Positions 18,224-27,196 of a stretch of 50,391 bases of DNA are shown here, piece by piece (position 1 is the first letter of the stretch; each line of letters opens with the position of its first letter). Source of the DNA: Stenotrophomonas maltophilia. Its GTDB lineage: Bacteria > Pseudomonadota > Gammaproteobacteria > Xanthomonadales > Xanthomonadaceae. The DNA lies in the NCBI GenBank assembly GCA_002435595.1, contig DJBL01000144.1:1-50391 (forward strand), given 5' to 3'. The translations under genes were made by a program, and so were the position numbers. Under the pieces are notes generated by a model, which was not told where the DNA came from, searched no databases, and saw nothing but the letters and a program-made list of their open reading frames with translations.

Positions 18224-19822
18224 TCAGCCGCGCAGGATCACCTGCGCGGCGTTGTGCCCTGGCGCACCGGTCACCCCGCCGCCGGGATGGCTGCCGGACC
18301 CGCACAGGTACAGCCCCGGCAATGCGCCGCGATAGTCGGCCTGGCCCAGCATCGGGCGGGCGCTGAACAATTGGTTGAGGCTCAGCGCGCCATGGAAGAT
18401 GTCGCCGCCGACCAGGCCGAAGATGCGCTCCAGGTCCAACGGACTGAGCACCTGCCTGCCCAGCACCGAGGCGGCAAACCCCGGCGCATGCTTTTCCACC
18501 GTGGCGATCATCAGATCGGCCACCGCTTCGCGATGGTCGTCCCAGTGGCGGCCGTCGGGCAGCTGTGGGGCCACGTGCTGGCAGAACAGGCTGGCCACGT
18601 GCTGGCCCGGCGGCGCCAGCGAATCGTCCAGGGTGCTGGGGATGAGCATCTCCACGATCGGCTCGCGTGACCAGCCCAGCGTGCGCGCGTCATGCCAGGC
18701 GCGGTCCATGTAGTCCAGCGAGGGCGCGATGATGATCCCGGCGGTGAGGTGGTCGCCCGGCCCGGGCAGGCAGCGGAAATCGGGCAGCCGCGACAGCGCC
18801 ACGTTCATTCGGAACGTGCCCGAGCCACAGCGCCAGTGGGCCATCCGCTCGCGCGTGGGCGCCGGTACCTGGTCGCCATCAAGCAGGTGTTCGTAGAGCA
18901 GTTTCGGATTGAGGTTGGAGACCACCGCACGCGCGGCGATGCGCTCGCCCTGCAGGGTTTCCACGCCCACCGCGCGGCCGCCCTCGACCAGCACCCGGCG
19001 CACGCCGGCCTCGGTGCGGATCCGGGCACCGGCGGCGATCGCCGAACGCGCCATCGCCTGGGTGATCGCGCCCATGCCACCGATCGCATGGCCCCAGGCC
19101 CCCTTGACCCCGTTGCTCTGGCCAAACGCATGGTGCAGCAGCACATAGGCCGTGCCCGGGGCATACGGACTGGCGTAGTTGCCCACCACCCCGTCGAAGC
19201 CGAACAGGGCCTTGATCGGCTCGCTCTCGAACCAGCGGTCCAGGTACTCGGCCGCCGAGATCGTGAACAGGTCCAGCAACTCCTGGCGCAGCGCCGGCGG
19301 CAGTGCGTGCAGGCGCCGGCCGAGCTGCCCTGCCCGCCACAGCTGCGGCAGCATCTGCAGCCAGTGCCCGTCGGTGACGTTGGGCGGCGCCTGCAGGGCA
19401 ACCGCGCGCAGCACGTCGGCGAACACCTCCAGGCGCTGCTCATACCGCGGCAGTTGCTGCGCGTCGCGCGGCGAGAAGCGCTGCAGCTCGGCCTGGGTCA
19501 GCGCGCCGCCGGCCAGCAGGTACTGGCCGCCCGGCAAGGGCAGGAAGTTGTTGATCCGGCGCGGCACCACGACCAGCCCGTGCGCGGCCAGGTCGAGCTC
19601 GGCGATCACCTTGGGCTGCAGCAGCGAGACGGTATAGGAGGCCACTGAATTGCGGAAACCGGGATGGAACTCCTCGGTCACCGCCGCCCCGCCCACCACG
19701 CCGCGCCGCTCCAGCACCAGCACGCGTTTGCCGGCGCGGGCCAGGTAGGCCGCACAGACCAGGCCGTTGTGCCCGGCCCCGATGATCACCGCATCCCACG
19801 CCTGCGCAGAAGACTTTGTCAT
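18224..19822 (-). CDS. FAD-dependent oxidoreductase, PYROXD2/phytoene-desaturase-like
   Basis: A 532-residue flavoprotein with an N-terminal dinucleotide fold (VIIGAGHNGLVCAAYLARAGKRVLVLERR) and GGAAVTEEFHPGFRNS. The C-terminal FAD block reads GLYLCGSGSHPGGGVTGAPGHNAA. These blocks place it in the phytoene-desaturase superfamily, nearest in pattern to the PYROXD2-like group rather than to true carotenoid desaturases. No carotenoid genes are nearby. The frame stays open to 20209, but the start MTKSSAQAWDAVIIGAGHNG at 19822 puts the FAD motif at the usual distance. Substrate unknown. It is divergent from the M13 peptidase gene. Confidence 0.88.
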   Translation of the reverse strand: MTKSSAQAWDAVIIGAGHNGLVCAAYLARAGKRVLVLERRGVVGGAAVTEEFHPGFRNSVASYTVSLLQPKVIAELDLAAHGLVVVPRRINNFLPLPGGQYLLAGGALTQAELQRFSPRDAQQLPRYEQRLEVFADVLRAVALQAPPNVTDGHWLQMLPQLWRAGQLGRRLHALPPALRQELLDLFTISAAEYLDRWFESEPIKALFGFDGVVGNYASPYAPGTAYVLLHHAFGQSNGVKGAWGHAIGGMGAITQAMARSAIAAGARIRTEAGVRRVLVEGGRAVGVETLQGERIAARAVVSNLNPKLLYEHLLDGDQVPAPTRERMAHWRCGSGTFRMNVALSRLPDFRCLPGPGDHLTAGIIIAPSLDYMDRAWHDARTLGWSREPIVEMLIPSTLDDSLAPPGQHVASLFCQHVAPQLPDGRHWDDHREAVADLMIATVEKHAPGFAASVLGRQVLSPLDLERIFGLVGGDIFHGALSLNQLFSARPMLGQADYRGALPGLYLCGSGSHPGGGVTGAPGHNAAQVILRG

Positions 19823-20051
19823 GCCCGCTATATACCACCGGCCCGGCCCGGGGTGGTGCCGGCGCGGCGGGGCTTTGCCGCTGCGGTCGGCTCGCCGTGA
19901 CCGATCCGGCCAGCGGCGCCACGCAGGCGCCGCTTGCCTTCGGCCATGACCTTCGACACCCTTGCCGGTCCGGCCAGCGGCGTATCGTCTGGCCCACGGC
20001 TCCCGCACCGGAGCCATCCCCGATGCATTCCAGGCCTGGAGGCCAACCAAC

Positions 20052-22163
20052 GTGATCCGCAATCCCAAGATCGTCCTGCTGACCCTGGCCGTTTCGGCCG
20101 CGCTGGTCGGCTGCGGCAAGACCGACACCCCGGCGACGGACGGCGCGGCCTCCACCGCTGCCCCGGCCGCCACTGCTGCCGCCACCGAGTACAAGCTCGA
20201 CGAAAGCAAGCTGCCTGCCTACAACGCCTTCCATCCGTCCGATCTGGACACCACCATGGACGCCTGCGGCGCGTTCGGCGACTACGTCAACAGCAAGTGG
20301 CTGGCGGCCAACGCCATCCCGGCCGACCGCACCAGCTGGGGCGCCTTCACCATCCTGGACGAGCGCTCGGTCGCCGTGCAGCACCAGCTCGCCGAGCAGG
20401 TCGCGGCGGTCAAGAACCCGAGCGGCATCGAGAAGATCGTCGGCGACTTCTGGGCCACCGGCATGGACGAGGCCAAGATCAACGCCCAGGGCATCGAGCC
20501 GATCAAGGCCGACCTGGCGGCCATCGACGGCCTGCAGGACAAGGACGCCATCGTCAACTACCTGCGCAGCAGCGCGGCCAAGGGCGAGAACGTGCTGTTC
20601 GGCTTCGGTCCGGAAGCGGACTTCAAGAACTCCAGCATGAACATGGCCTACGCCAGCCAGGGCGGCCTGGGCCTGCCGGATACCACGTACTACACCGACG
20701 CCAAGAACGCCGACAAGCTCAAGGCCTACCAGGCCCACGTGGCCAAGGTGCTGGAACTGTCCGGCCTGGCCAAGGCCGACGCGGAGACGCAGGCCGCCGA
20801 CGTGGTGAAGTTCGAAACCCGCCTGGCCAAGGCCTCCAAGTCCAGCGTCGAACTGTCGCGTGACGTCGCGTTGTTCTACAACCCGGTCAGCGTGGCCGAC
20901 GCCGACAAGCTGACCCCGAACTTCAGCTGGACCGAGTTCTTCAAGGCCCAGGGCATCGCCGCCCCGGAGAAGTTCTCGCTGGCCATTCCCTCCTTCCACC
21001 AGGAAGTGAGCAAGGCCCTGGGTGACACCGATCCGTCGGTGTGGCGCGCCTACCTGCGCTTCCACACCGTGGACAGCGCCTCGCCGTACCTGGCCGACGC
21101 GTTCGTGCAGGAAAACTACGACTTCTACGGCAAGACCCTGAACGGCCAGAAGGAGATGAAGGAGCGCTGGAAGCGTGTGCTGGGCACCATCGAAAGCGAT
21201 GCCGGCGATGCGTTCGGCCAGCTCTACGTCAAGGTTGCCTTCTCTCCCGAAGCCAAGGCCAAGATGGAAGAGCTGGTCAAGAACCTGGCCGCCGCGCTCA
21301 AGGAGCGCATCCAGGGCCTGACCTGGATGAGCGATGAGACCAAGGCCAAGGCGATCGCCAAGTGGGAGACCTTCACCCCCAAGATCGGCTATCCGGACAA
21401 GTGGCGCGACTGGAACGGCCTGAGCACCGGCCGCGACAGCTACTTCGGCAACGTGCGCGCGGCCAATGAGTTCAACTACAAGTGGTCCCTGTCCAAGATC
21501 GGCAAGTCGGTGGACAAGACCGAGTGGGGCATGACCCCGCAGACGGTGAACGCCTACTACAACCCGCTGCAGAACGAGATCGTGTTCCCGGCCGCCATCC
21601 TGCAGCCGCCGTTCTTCGACCCGAAGGCCGACGACGCGCTCAACTACGGCGGCATCGGTGCGGTGATCGGCCACGAAATGACCCACGGCTACGATGACCA
21701 GGGCAGCCGTTTCGGGCCGACCGGCAACTTCGAGAACTGGTGGAACGAGGCGGACACCAAGAACTTCAGCGGCCTGACCGGCAAGCTGATCAAGCAGTTC
21801 GATGGTTACAAGGTGGACGGCCAGGCGGTCAACGGCAAGCTCACCCTCGGCGAGAACATCGCCGACCTGGGTGGCCTGGCCACCGCCTACGACGCGCTGC
21901 AGAAGGCGTCGGCCGGCAAGGAAGACCCGAAGGTCGACGGCTTCACCCGCGACCAGCGCTTCTTCTTCAACTGGGCCACCGTGTGGCGCACCAAGTACAC
22001 CCCGGAAAACGCCAAGGTCCGCCTGGCCACCGACCCGCACGCCCCGGCGCAGTTCCGCGCAATGGGCGCGCCGTCGAACCTGCCGACCTTCGCAGCCGCC
22101 TTCCAGTGCAAGGCCGGCTCGCCGATGGTCCGCGCAGGCGACCAGCAGGTGGTGATCTGGTAA
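20052..22163 (+). CDS. M13 family zinc metallopeptidase, lipoprotein
   Basis: A neprilysin-type endopeptidase of 703 residues. A lipoprotein signal (LTLAVSAALVGC, Cys21) indicates anchoring on the envelope with the catalytic domain outside the cytoplasm. The active site is complete: HEMTH at 541-545, the downstream ENIADLGG third zinc ligand, the substrate-binding NAYYNP motif, and the C-terminal CKAGSPM...VVIW tail. The start is GTG 20052, preceded by GGAGG at 20038-20042; no in-frame ATG gives the lipobox. It probably degrades extracytoplasmic peptides. A paralogue with a broken zinc site follows directly. Confidence 0.94.
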   Translation: MIRNPKIVLLTLAVSAALVGCGKTDTPATDGAASTAAPAATAAATEYKLDESKLPAYNAFHPSDLDTTMDACGAFGDYVNSKWLAANAIPADRTSWGAFTILDERSVAVQHQLAEQVAAVKNPSGIEKIVGDFWATGMDEAKINAQGIEPIKADLAAIDGLQDKDAIVNYLRSSAAKGENVLFGFGPEADFKNSSMNMAYASQGGLGLPDTTYYTDAKNADKLKAYQAHVAKVLELSGLAKADAETQAADVVKFETRLAKASKSSVELSRDVALFYNPVSVADADKLTPNFSWTEFFKAQGIAAPEKFSLAIPSFHQEVSKALGDTDPSVWRAYLRFHTVDSASPYLADAFVQENYDFYGKTLNGQKEMKERWKRVLGTIESDAGDAFGQLYVKVAFSPEAKAKMEELVKNLAAALKERIQGLTWMSDETKAKAIAKWETFTPKIGYPDKWRDWNGLSTGRDSYFGNVRAANEFNYKWSLSKIGKSVDKTEWGMTPQTVNAYYNPLQNEIVFPAAILQPPFFDPKADDALNYGGIGAVIGHEMTHGYDDQGSRFGPTGNFENWWNEADTKNFSGLTGKLIKQFDGYKVDGQAVNGKLTLGENIADLGGLATAYDALQKASAGKEDPKVDGFTRDQRFFFNWATVWRTKYTPENAKVRLATDPHAPAQFRAMGAPSNLPTFAAAFQCKAGSPMVRAGDQQVVIW

Positions 22164-22191
22164 GCCATCGCGCACGCGTGGCGTGATCCAG

Positions 22192-22220
22192 AAAAGGCCC
22201 GGGATTTCCCGGGCCTTTTT
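22192..22220 (+). terminator. intrinsic terminator between the two M13 genes
   Basis: A 12-bp stem AAAAGGCCCGGG / CCCGGGCCTTTT with ATTT loop plus a T-run lies 28 bp after the first M13 stop. The paralogues are therefore probably separate transcription units. Confidence 0.93.
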
Positions 22221-22300
22221 CTTTGTGCCCGCGCCCATCACGCTCTTTTCGCTTTGCTTGGTACACTCGCGCGATCCCAATCCCGCTGGATTCGCTTTAC

Positions 22301-24310
22301 ATGTCCAACCTCCGTCCGCTCGCCATTGCCCTGGGCCTGAGCCTGGCCTCCCTGGTCATCGCACACGATGCACACGCCGCGCCGAAGAAGAAGGCCGCGC
22401 GCGCCCCGGCCGTCAGCGCCCAGTGCAGCGACTTCTACGATGCCACCAACGCCACCTGGCTCAAGGCCAACCCGGTCCCGCAGACCGGCGCCACCACGGC
22501 GCTGGGGCAGTTGGCCGAACGGACCCGCCTGCAGCAGCGCGAACTGCTGGATGCCGCGATGAAGGCGCCGCAGGGCAACGTGCAGAAACTGCTGGGCGAC
22601 TTCTGGGCCAGCGGCCTGGACGAGGCCGCCGTGGAAGCCGATGGCTCCAACCCGATCGCCCCGCTGCTGACCCGCATCAACGCCATCAAGAAGGCCAAGG
22701 ACGTGCCGGCCTCGATCGCCGCCCTGCACCAGGTCGGCATCCCGGTCGCGTTCAACTTCGCCCCCGACGTGGACCTCAAGGCGCTGGATCGCCACATCGG
22801 CTACTTCATGCAGGGCGGCATGGGCCTGCCCGACCCGGCCTTCTACACCCGCACCGATGCCGACACCGTCGCGCTGATGGGCCGCTACCGCAACTACGTC
22901 AAGCAGATCCTGGCCCTGACCGGCACCCCGGCCGCGAGCCTGGACGCCGAATCGCAGGCGGTGATCGCGCTGGAAACCGAACTGGCGCGCAATGCGCAGT
23001 CGCTGGCCGGGATCAACAACCCGTTCAACAACTACGCCCCGATCTCCACCAAGGACCTCAACAGCCGCTACCGCAACCTGCAGCTGGATGCCTTCCTGAA
23101 GGCGCAGGGGGTCAATGACGATCTGGTCTCGCTGGCCGACCCGGCGCTGTTCAAGCAGCTCGACGGCATGGTCACCCGGATCAAGCCGGACCAGTGGAAG
23201 GCCTACCTGCGCTGGCGCGTGGGCGATGCCATGGCGCCGTACCTGTCCAAGGCCTACCGCGATGCCGAGTTCGAGTTCCGCGGCCGGGTGATCCGTGGCG
23301 AAACCATCGCCCCGGCGCGCTGGGAGCAGACCCTGGATGCGATCAACGTCGCCGCCGGCCCGATGCTTGGCCGCGAATACGCCAGCAAGTACCTGTCGGC
23401 CGACGACCGCCGCCAGGCCGCGGTGATCGTGGACAAGATCCGCGAAGTGCAGATCGATGCGGTCAAGCGCAGCACCTGGCTGAGCGCCGAGGCCAAGGGC
23501 GAGGCGCAGGCCAAGCTGGCCGCACTGAAGATCGAGATCGGCACCCCGCTGCGCGATCTGGACTACAGCGTGCAGCCGATGGGCCGTGGCAGCTTTGGCG
23601 GCAACATGCTGATCGCCTCCACCTGGCGCCACCGCGAAGAAATGAAGCGCATCGGCAAGGGCAACGCCGACCGCCGCTGGGACGTGCTGCCGCAGCAGCC
23701 GGCGCTGGCCTACGACATCGCGCAGAACCGCCTGATCGTCACCGCCGCGGTGCTGCAGGGCCCGGTCTTCAACGCCAAGGCCGACACCGCCGACAAGTAC
23801 GGCAGCTTCGGTGCGCTGGTGGCCCACGAGCTGACCCGTGCCATCGATGCCAAGGGTGCCCTGGTGGACGCCAAGGGTGAACTGCGCAGCTGGTGGACCC
23901 CGGCCGACAAGACCGCCTGGACCCTGCTCGGCACGCGCGTGGCCAGCCAGTACAGCAGCTACGACTTCCCGGGCATCAAGGGCGCCAAGGTCAACGGCGA
24001 ACTCACCCGCGAAGAAAACCTGGCCGACGTGGCCGGGCTGGAACTGGCCTGGGAAGCCTACAATGCCGTGGAACCGTCGGCCAAGCCGGCGACCCAGCAG
24101 GGCTTCTTCCGCGCCTGGGCCAGCCTGTGGGCGCAGCAGTTGTCGCCGAACGAAGCGGCCCAGCGCCTGACCGCCGATGTACTGGCCCCGGGCCGCTGGC
24201 GCACCAATGGCGCGCTGTCCAACCTGCCCGCCTTCGGTGCCACCTTCAGCTGCAAGCCGGGCCAGCCGATGCAGCGCGTGGACAACGACCAGATCAAGGT
24301 CTGGCGCTGA
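22301..24310 (+). CDS. M13-family protein with degenerate zinc site (probable pseudopeptidase)
   Basis: A 669-residue exported protein with a signal peptide ending about AHDAHAAP, homologous along its length to the preceding M13 peptidase. The HExxH motif reads HELTR (509-513), so the second zinc-ligand His is Arg. The neprilysin NAYY substrate motif is also gone (the segment reads PALAYDIAQNRL). The ENLAD block and the C-terminal CKPGQPM...KVWR are kept. The open reading frame is intact and the fold-defining parts are conserved, so it looks like a maintained, catalytically altered or inactive paralogue rather than a decaying pseudogene. Confidence 0.9.
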   Translation: MSNLRPLAIALGLSLASLVIAHDAHAAPKKKAARAPAVSAQCSDFYDATNATWLKANPVPQTGATTALGQLAERTRLQQRELLDAAMKAPQGNVQKLLGDFWASGLDEAAVEADGSNPIAPLLTRINAIKKAKDVPASIAALHQVGIPVAFNFAPDVDLKALDRHIGYFMQGGMGLPDPAFYTRTDADTVALMGRYRNYVKQILALTGTPAASLDAESQAVIALETELARNAQSLAGINNPFNNYAPISTKDLNSRYRNLQLDAFLKAQGVNDDLVSLADPALFKQLDGMVTRIKPDQWKAYLRWRVGDAMAPYLSKAYRDAEFEFRGRVIRGETIAPARWEQTLDAINVAAGPMLGREYASKYLSADDRRQAAVIVDKIREVQIDAVKRSTWLSAEAKGEAQAKLAALKIEIGTPLRDLDYSVQPMGRGSFGGNMLIASTWRHREEMKRIGKGNADRRWDVLPQQPALAYDIAQNRLIVTAAVLQGPVFNAKADTADKYGSFGALVAHELTRAIDAKGALVDAKGELRSWWTPADKTAWTLLGTRVASQYSSYDFPGIKGAKVNGELTREENLADVAGLELAWEAYNAVEPSAKPATQQGFFRAWASLWAQQLSPNEAAQRLTADVLAPGRWRTNGALSNLPAFGATFSCKPGQPMQRVDNDQIKVWR

Positions 24311-24331
24311 ACCTGCGGCGGTAGTGGCATG

Positions 24332-24357
24332 AAAAGGGCGCCTTCGGGCGCCCTTTT
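24332..24357 (+). terminator. intrinsic terminator after the second M13 gene
   Basis: An 11-bp stem AAAAGGGCGCC / GGCGCCCTTTT with TTCG loop lies 22 bp after the stop. It may also serve the convergent minus-strand gene ending at 24397. Confidence 0.92.
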
Positions 24358-24396
24358 CTGTTGCCGGACCCTCGCCGCCGGTGGCGGCGGCGGGCG

Positions 24397-26058
24397 CTAG
24401 GCCCGATCCGGCTGCAGGGTGCCGCGGTAGGCGACGATCAGCCCGACCAGCGGGGCGGTGATCTCCACGTCGAAGGCAAAGCGCCCGTCGCGTTCGGTCT
24501 CGAAGGTGCGCCCGCCGGGCAACAACGCCTTCGGCAGGGCAATGCCCAGGCACGACCAGCGCCGCGCCACCAGGTGCAGGCGGTCGTCCTCGACCACCAG
24601 CGCCAGCGCCACATCGATGATGCCGAAGCGCTCGACCAGCAGGTGTTCGTTCCTGCCCTGCCCGCGCCGCTGCCACGAACGGAAGCGGCGGCCGCCGAAA
24701 TCGCGGGTCCAGACCTCGCCGCCGCGCTCGGGCACGAAGGCCACGCGCACCGGCACCTCCACGCCCGCCGGTGGAAAACCGAACATCGCCCCGACCAGCC
24801 GTGACAGCACGCCCGTGCCACGGCGCACCTGGCCCATGCCATGCCAGTGCCGCGCCCCGGCCTCGGCATGCAGCGCCTGCACCGGTGCCGGCAGCGTGGC
24901 AAACGCGGTGCCCAGCAGTTGCCGGTACAGGCTGGCGGCCGGATCCTCGTGGCGGAAGCCGGTGAAGATCGAGCGGCCCTCGAACAGGCGCTCGTAGTCG
25001 GCCAGTTCCAGTGCGTGCGTAGCCGGCCGCGCGCCGTCGGCCGGCCGCTCCCCGGCCAGCAGTTTGCGCAGCACCGCCTCGATCGCCATCGACGGAATGT
25101 AGGGGCCATCCTCGCCTTCGGCCAGCAGGTGCCAGCTCTGTTCGGCCGCGTGCCCGTCGCGGCGCCCGGTGGCGCGCACGTACATGCCCCCCCGATGCTC
25201 GCCGAACTTCATCAGGTTGAGCACCGTGTAGAACAGGCGCGACAGCGGCACCAGCGACGGCAGGCCGAAACGGGCGCGGGCCCGGGCCAGCAGGTTGAGG
25301 ATGCGATGCAGCACCTCCGGCACCGGACCGGCGCCGATCCAGATGTCGGTCATGCCCGGATGCTCGGGCGGCAGGACCTGCAGGTCCGGCACGTCAACCA
25401 GCGAAAAATGCAGGTTGCGCAGCGGCAGCCGGCCGGGCACGGCCACGGTGAAGCGGCGGCTCTCGGCCAGCCCCAGGCCGTGCGAGGCCACGCCATTGCG
25501 CCGCAGCCTGACCGGCGCCCCGGCATAGCCGACCACCGCGCGCATCACGTTGAGCCCGATCCCGGCATACGGCGAGGGCGCGATGCCGCCCTCGACGGTC
25601 TCGATCTCCATGTGCTGCGCCATCTGCCGCAACACCGCCGCGGTCAGCACCGGGAAGCTGCTCACCCCGGACAACACGAACACCCCGGCGGCCCGGGCCT
25701 GCGCATCGAACTGGCTCACGCCGAACACGAAATCGGCCGCGTCGGCGAAATCCAGATAGGGAATGCGCGCCGCGATGCAGGCCTGGATCACGCCATAGGG
25801 GCGCTCACCGTAATCCTGGAACGGCCCCGAGGCATCCACCAGCAGGTCCGGCTGTTCCTGCCCAAGCACCTGCGCGACCTGTTGCCGGTCCACCTTCAGC
25901 GGGCGCAGCAGCGGCGCGCCCTCGTAGGTGGCGCAGAACGCGCGCGCGGCCTCCAGGTTGCGACCGCAGATCAACAGTTCAAGGCCAGGCAGGTCGGCCA
26001 GCAGCCGCGCCAGGCGGCCACCGAACACGCCGTAGCCGCCGAGCAGGAGGATCTTCAT
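24397..26058 (-). CDS. saccharopine dehydrogenase-like NAD(P)-binding protein with C-terminal DUF4166-like domain
   Basis: A 553-residue fusion-type protein. The N-terminus is a Rossmann dinucleotide fold (MKILLLGGYGVFGGRLARLL) of the saccharopine-dehydrogenase-like superfamily, extending to about residue 340. The C-terminal part of about 180 residues (from roughly FATLPAPVQALHAEAG to the end) matches the DUF4166 type, including the HGMGQVRRGTG and WTRDFGGRRF blocks. It is not a lysine-pathway enzyme by context. It is the last gene of a same-strand group with the rhomboid gene (57-bp gap). Substrate unknown. Confidence 0.85.
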   Translation of the reverse strand: MKILLLGGYGVFGGRLARLLADLPGLELLICGRNLEAARAFCATYEGAPLLRPLKVDRQQVAQVLGQEQPDLLVDASGPFQDYGERPYGVIQACIAARIPYLDFADAADFVFGVSQFDAQARAAGVFVLSGVSSFPVLTAAVLRQMAQHMEIETVEGGIAPSPYAGIGLNVMRAVVGYAGAPVRLRRNGVASHGLGLAESRRFTVAVPGRLPLRNLHFSLVDVPDLQVLPPEHPGMTDIWIGAGPVPEVLHRILNLLARARARFGLPSLVPLSRLFYTVLNLMKFGEHRGGMYVRATGRRDGHAAEQSWHLLAEGEDGPYIPSMAIEAVLRKLLAGERPADGARPATHALELADYERLFEGRSIFTGFRHEDPAASLYRQLLGTAFATLPAPVQALHAEAGARHWHGMGQVRRGTGVLSRLVGAMFGFPPAGVEVPVRVAFVPERGGEVWTRDFGGRRFRSWQRRGQGRNEHLLVERFGIIDVALALVVEDDRLHLVARRWSCLGIALPKALLPGGRTFETERDGRFAFDVEITAPLVGLIVAYRGTLQPDRA

Positions 26059-26115
26059 TGTGGAAACATCCCTGTTCCAGTGTAGGTCTGGGCGGCCGCG
26101 GGGCGGCCGCTGGTA

Positions 26116-26787
26116 TCAGCGCACGCTTCTGAGGTGGTTCTTGCGCCGCGGGCCGCCCGGTGGGCGCTTGTTGAACGGCGGCTGCCCGCGCCAGTAGCGG
26201 ATCAGCAGCCAGCCGAACAGCATGCCGCCCAGGTGGGCGAAGTGGGCGATGCCCGGCTGCCACGCGGTAGCCCCCATCACCAGTTCGGTCAGGCCGATCA
26301 TGATCACGAAGGTGCGCGCCTTCATCGGGATCGGCGGGAACAGCAGCATGATGCGCTGGTTGGGGAACAGCATCGCGTAGGCCAGGAGCAGGCCGAACAC
26401 GCCGCCGGAGGCACCCAGCACCGGGGCCGGATCGGCCAGCAGCGCACCCACGCCCAACTGGCACAGGCCCGCACCGACGATGCACACCAGGTAGTAGGTC
26501 AGGAAACGCTTCTCGCCCCAGGTCTGTTCCAGTGGCGCACCAAACATGAACAGCGCCAGCATGTTGAAGAACAGGTGGCCGAAGCCGCCGTGCAGGAAGC
26601 CGTAGGTCAGCAGCTGCCAGACCTGGAAATTGCCGCCCGGCGAGAACGGATCGAAGCCACCGCGCAGCGGCTGCAGCATGAACGGCTCGAAGGTGCCGTA
26701 GCCGAGCAGGAACGGCTGCTGCAGCAGGAACAGCACGGCGTTGGCGATCAGCAGTGCTTTGGTGACGGTGGGCAATCGCGGAAACAT
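26116..26787 (-). CDS. rhomboid family intramembrane serine protease
   Basis: A 223-residue membrane protein with about six hydrophobic helices. It has the rhomboid signatures: GFLHGGFGHLFFNMLAL in the first catalytic region, nucleophile Ser127 in LGASGGVFG, and His185 in HFAHLGGMLFG. It should cleave substrate transmembrane segments in the inner membrane. AAGGA eight bases before ATG 26787 supports this start over the longer frame. It follows the alkyltransferase-like gene by 43 bp on the same strand. Substrates cannot be deduced. Confidence 0.93.
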   Translation of the reverse strand: MFPRLPTVTKALLIANAVLFLLQQPFLLGYGTFEPFMLQPLRGGFDPFSPGGNFQVWQLLTYGFLHGGFGHLFFNMLALFMFGAPLEQTWGEKRFLTYYLVCIVGAGLCQLGVGALLADPAPVLGASGGVFGLLLAYAMLFPNQRIMLLFPPIPMKARTFVIMIGLTELVMGATAWQPGIAHFAHLGGMLFGWLLIRYWRGQPPFNKRPPGGPRRKNHLRSVR

Positions 26788-26830
26788 GGGGGCATCCTTT
26801 GGAACCGTGCCCATCATAGCCGCAGCGCCG

Positions 26831-27196
26831 TCAGTCCGGCCCCCACAGCGCGGCGTCCAGCGTATCGCCGCGGCGGCGCGGCATGTCCTTGACCCGCCCG
26901 CGTTCGATCGCCACGCCTTCGGCCCGCAGGCGCTGGCTCTGCTCGCGCCAGCCGTGCGAGCCCTCGGGCATGGCAATGCGCCCATCCGAGCGCAGCACCC
27001 GGTGCCAGGGCAGGTCCGGATCGTCGTTCATTCCCAGCACGCGCGCGGTCAACCGCGCCCGGCCAGGCAGGCCGGCCCTGGCTGCCACCTGCCCATACCC
27101 CATCACCTGCCCGCACGGGATGGCGCGGATCACCGCCAGGATGCGTTCGCGGGCCTGCGCGGCGGTGTCCTGGGCCGCGTCGGCCGCAGGCGTCAC
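26831..27196 (-). CDS. alkyltransferase-like (ATL/MGMT-fold) DNA-binding protein
   Basis: A 121-residue protein equal to the DNA-binding domain of O6-alkylguanine-DNA alkyltransferase. The active-site PCHRV is replaced by PWHRV (Trp64), the hallmark of ATL proteins, which bind alkylated guanine and flag it for nucleotide excision repair without transferring the alkyl group. IPCGQVMGYGQVA and the arginine-containing ARLTARVLG recognition helix are present. The start is GTG 27196, overlapping the EamA-gene stop by GTGA, so translation is probably coupled. Confidence 0.88.
   Translation of the reverse strand: MTPAADAAQDTAAQARERILAVIRAIPCGQVMGYGQVAARAGLPGRARLTARVLGMNDDPDLPWHRVLRSDGRIAMPEGSHGWREQSQRLRAEGVAIERGRVKDMPRRRGDTLDAALWGPD

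Noticed and set aside
18224..19822. Carotenoid biosynthesis gene (phytoene desaturase)
   Set aside because: No crtB, crtE or crtY neighbour is present, and the motif pattern is closer to PYROXD2-like proteins.
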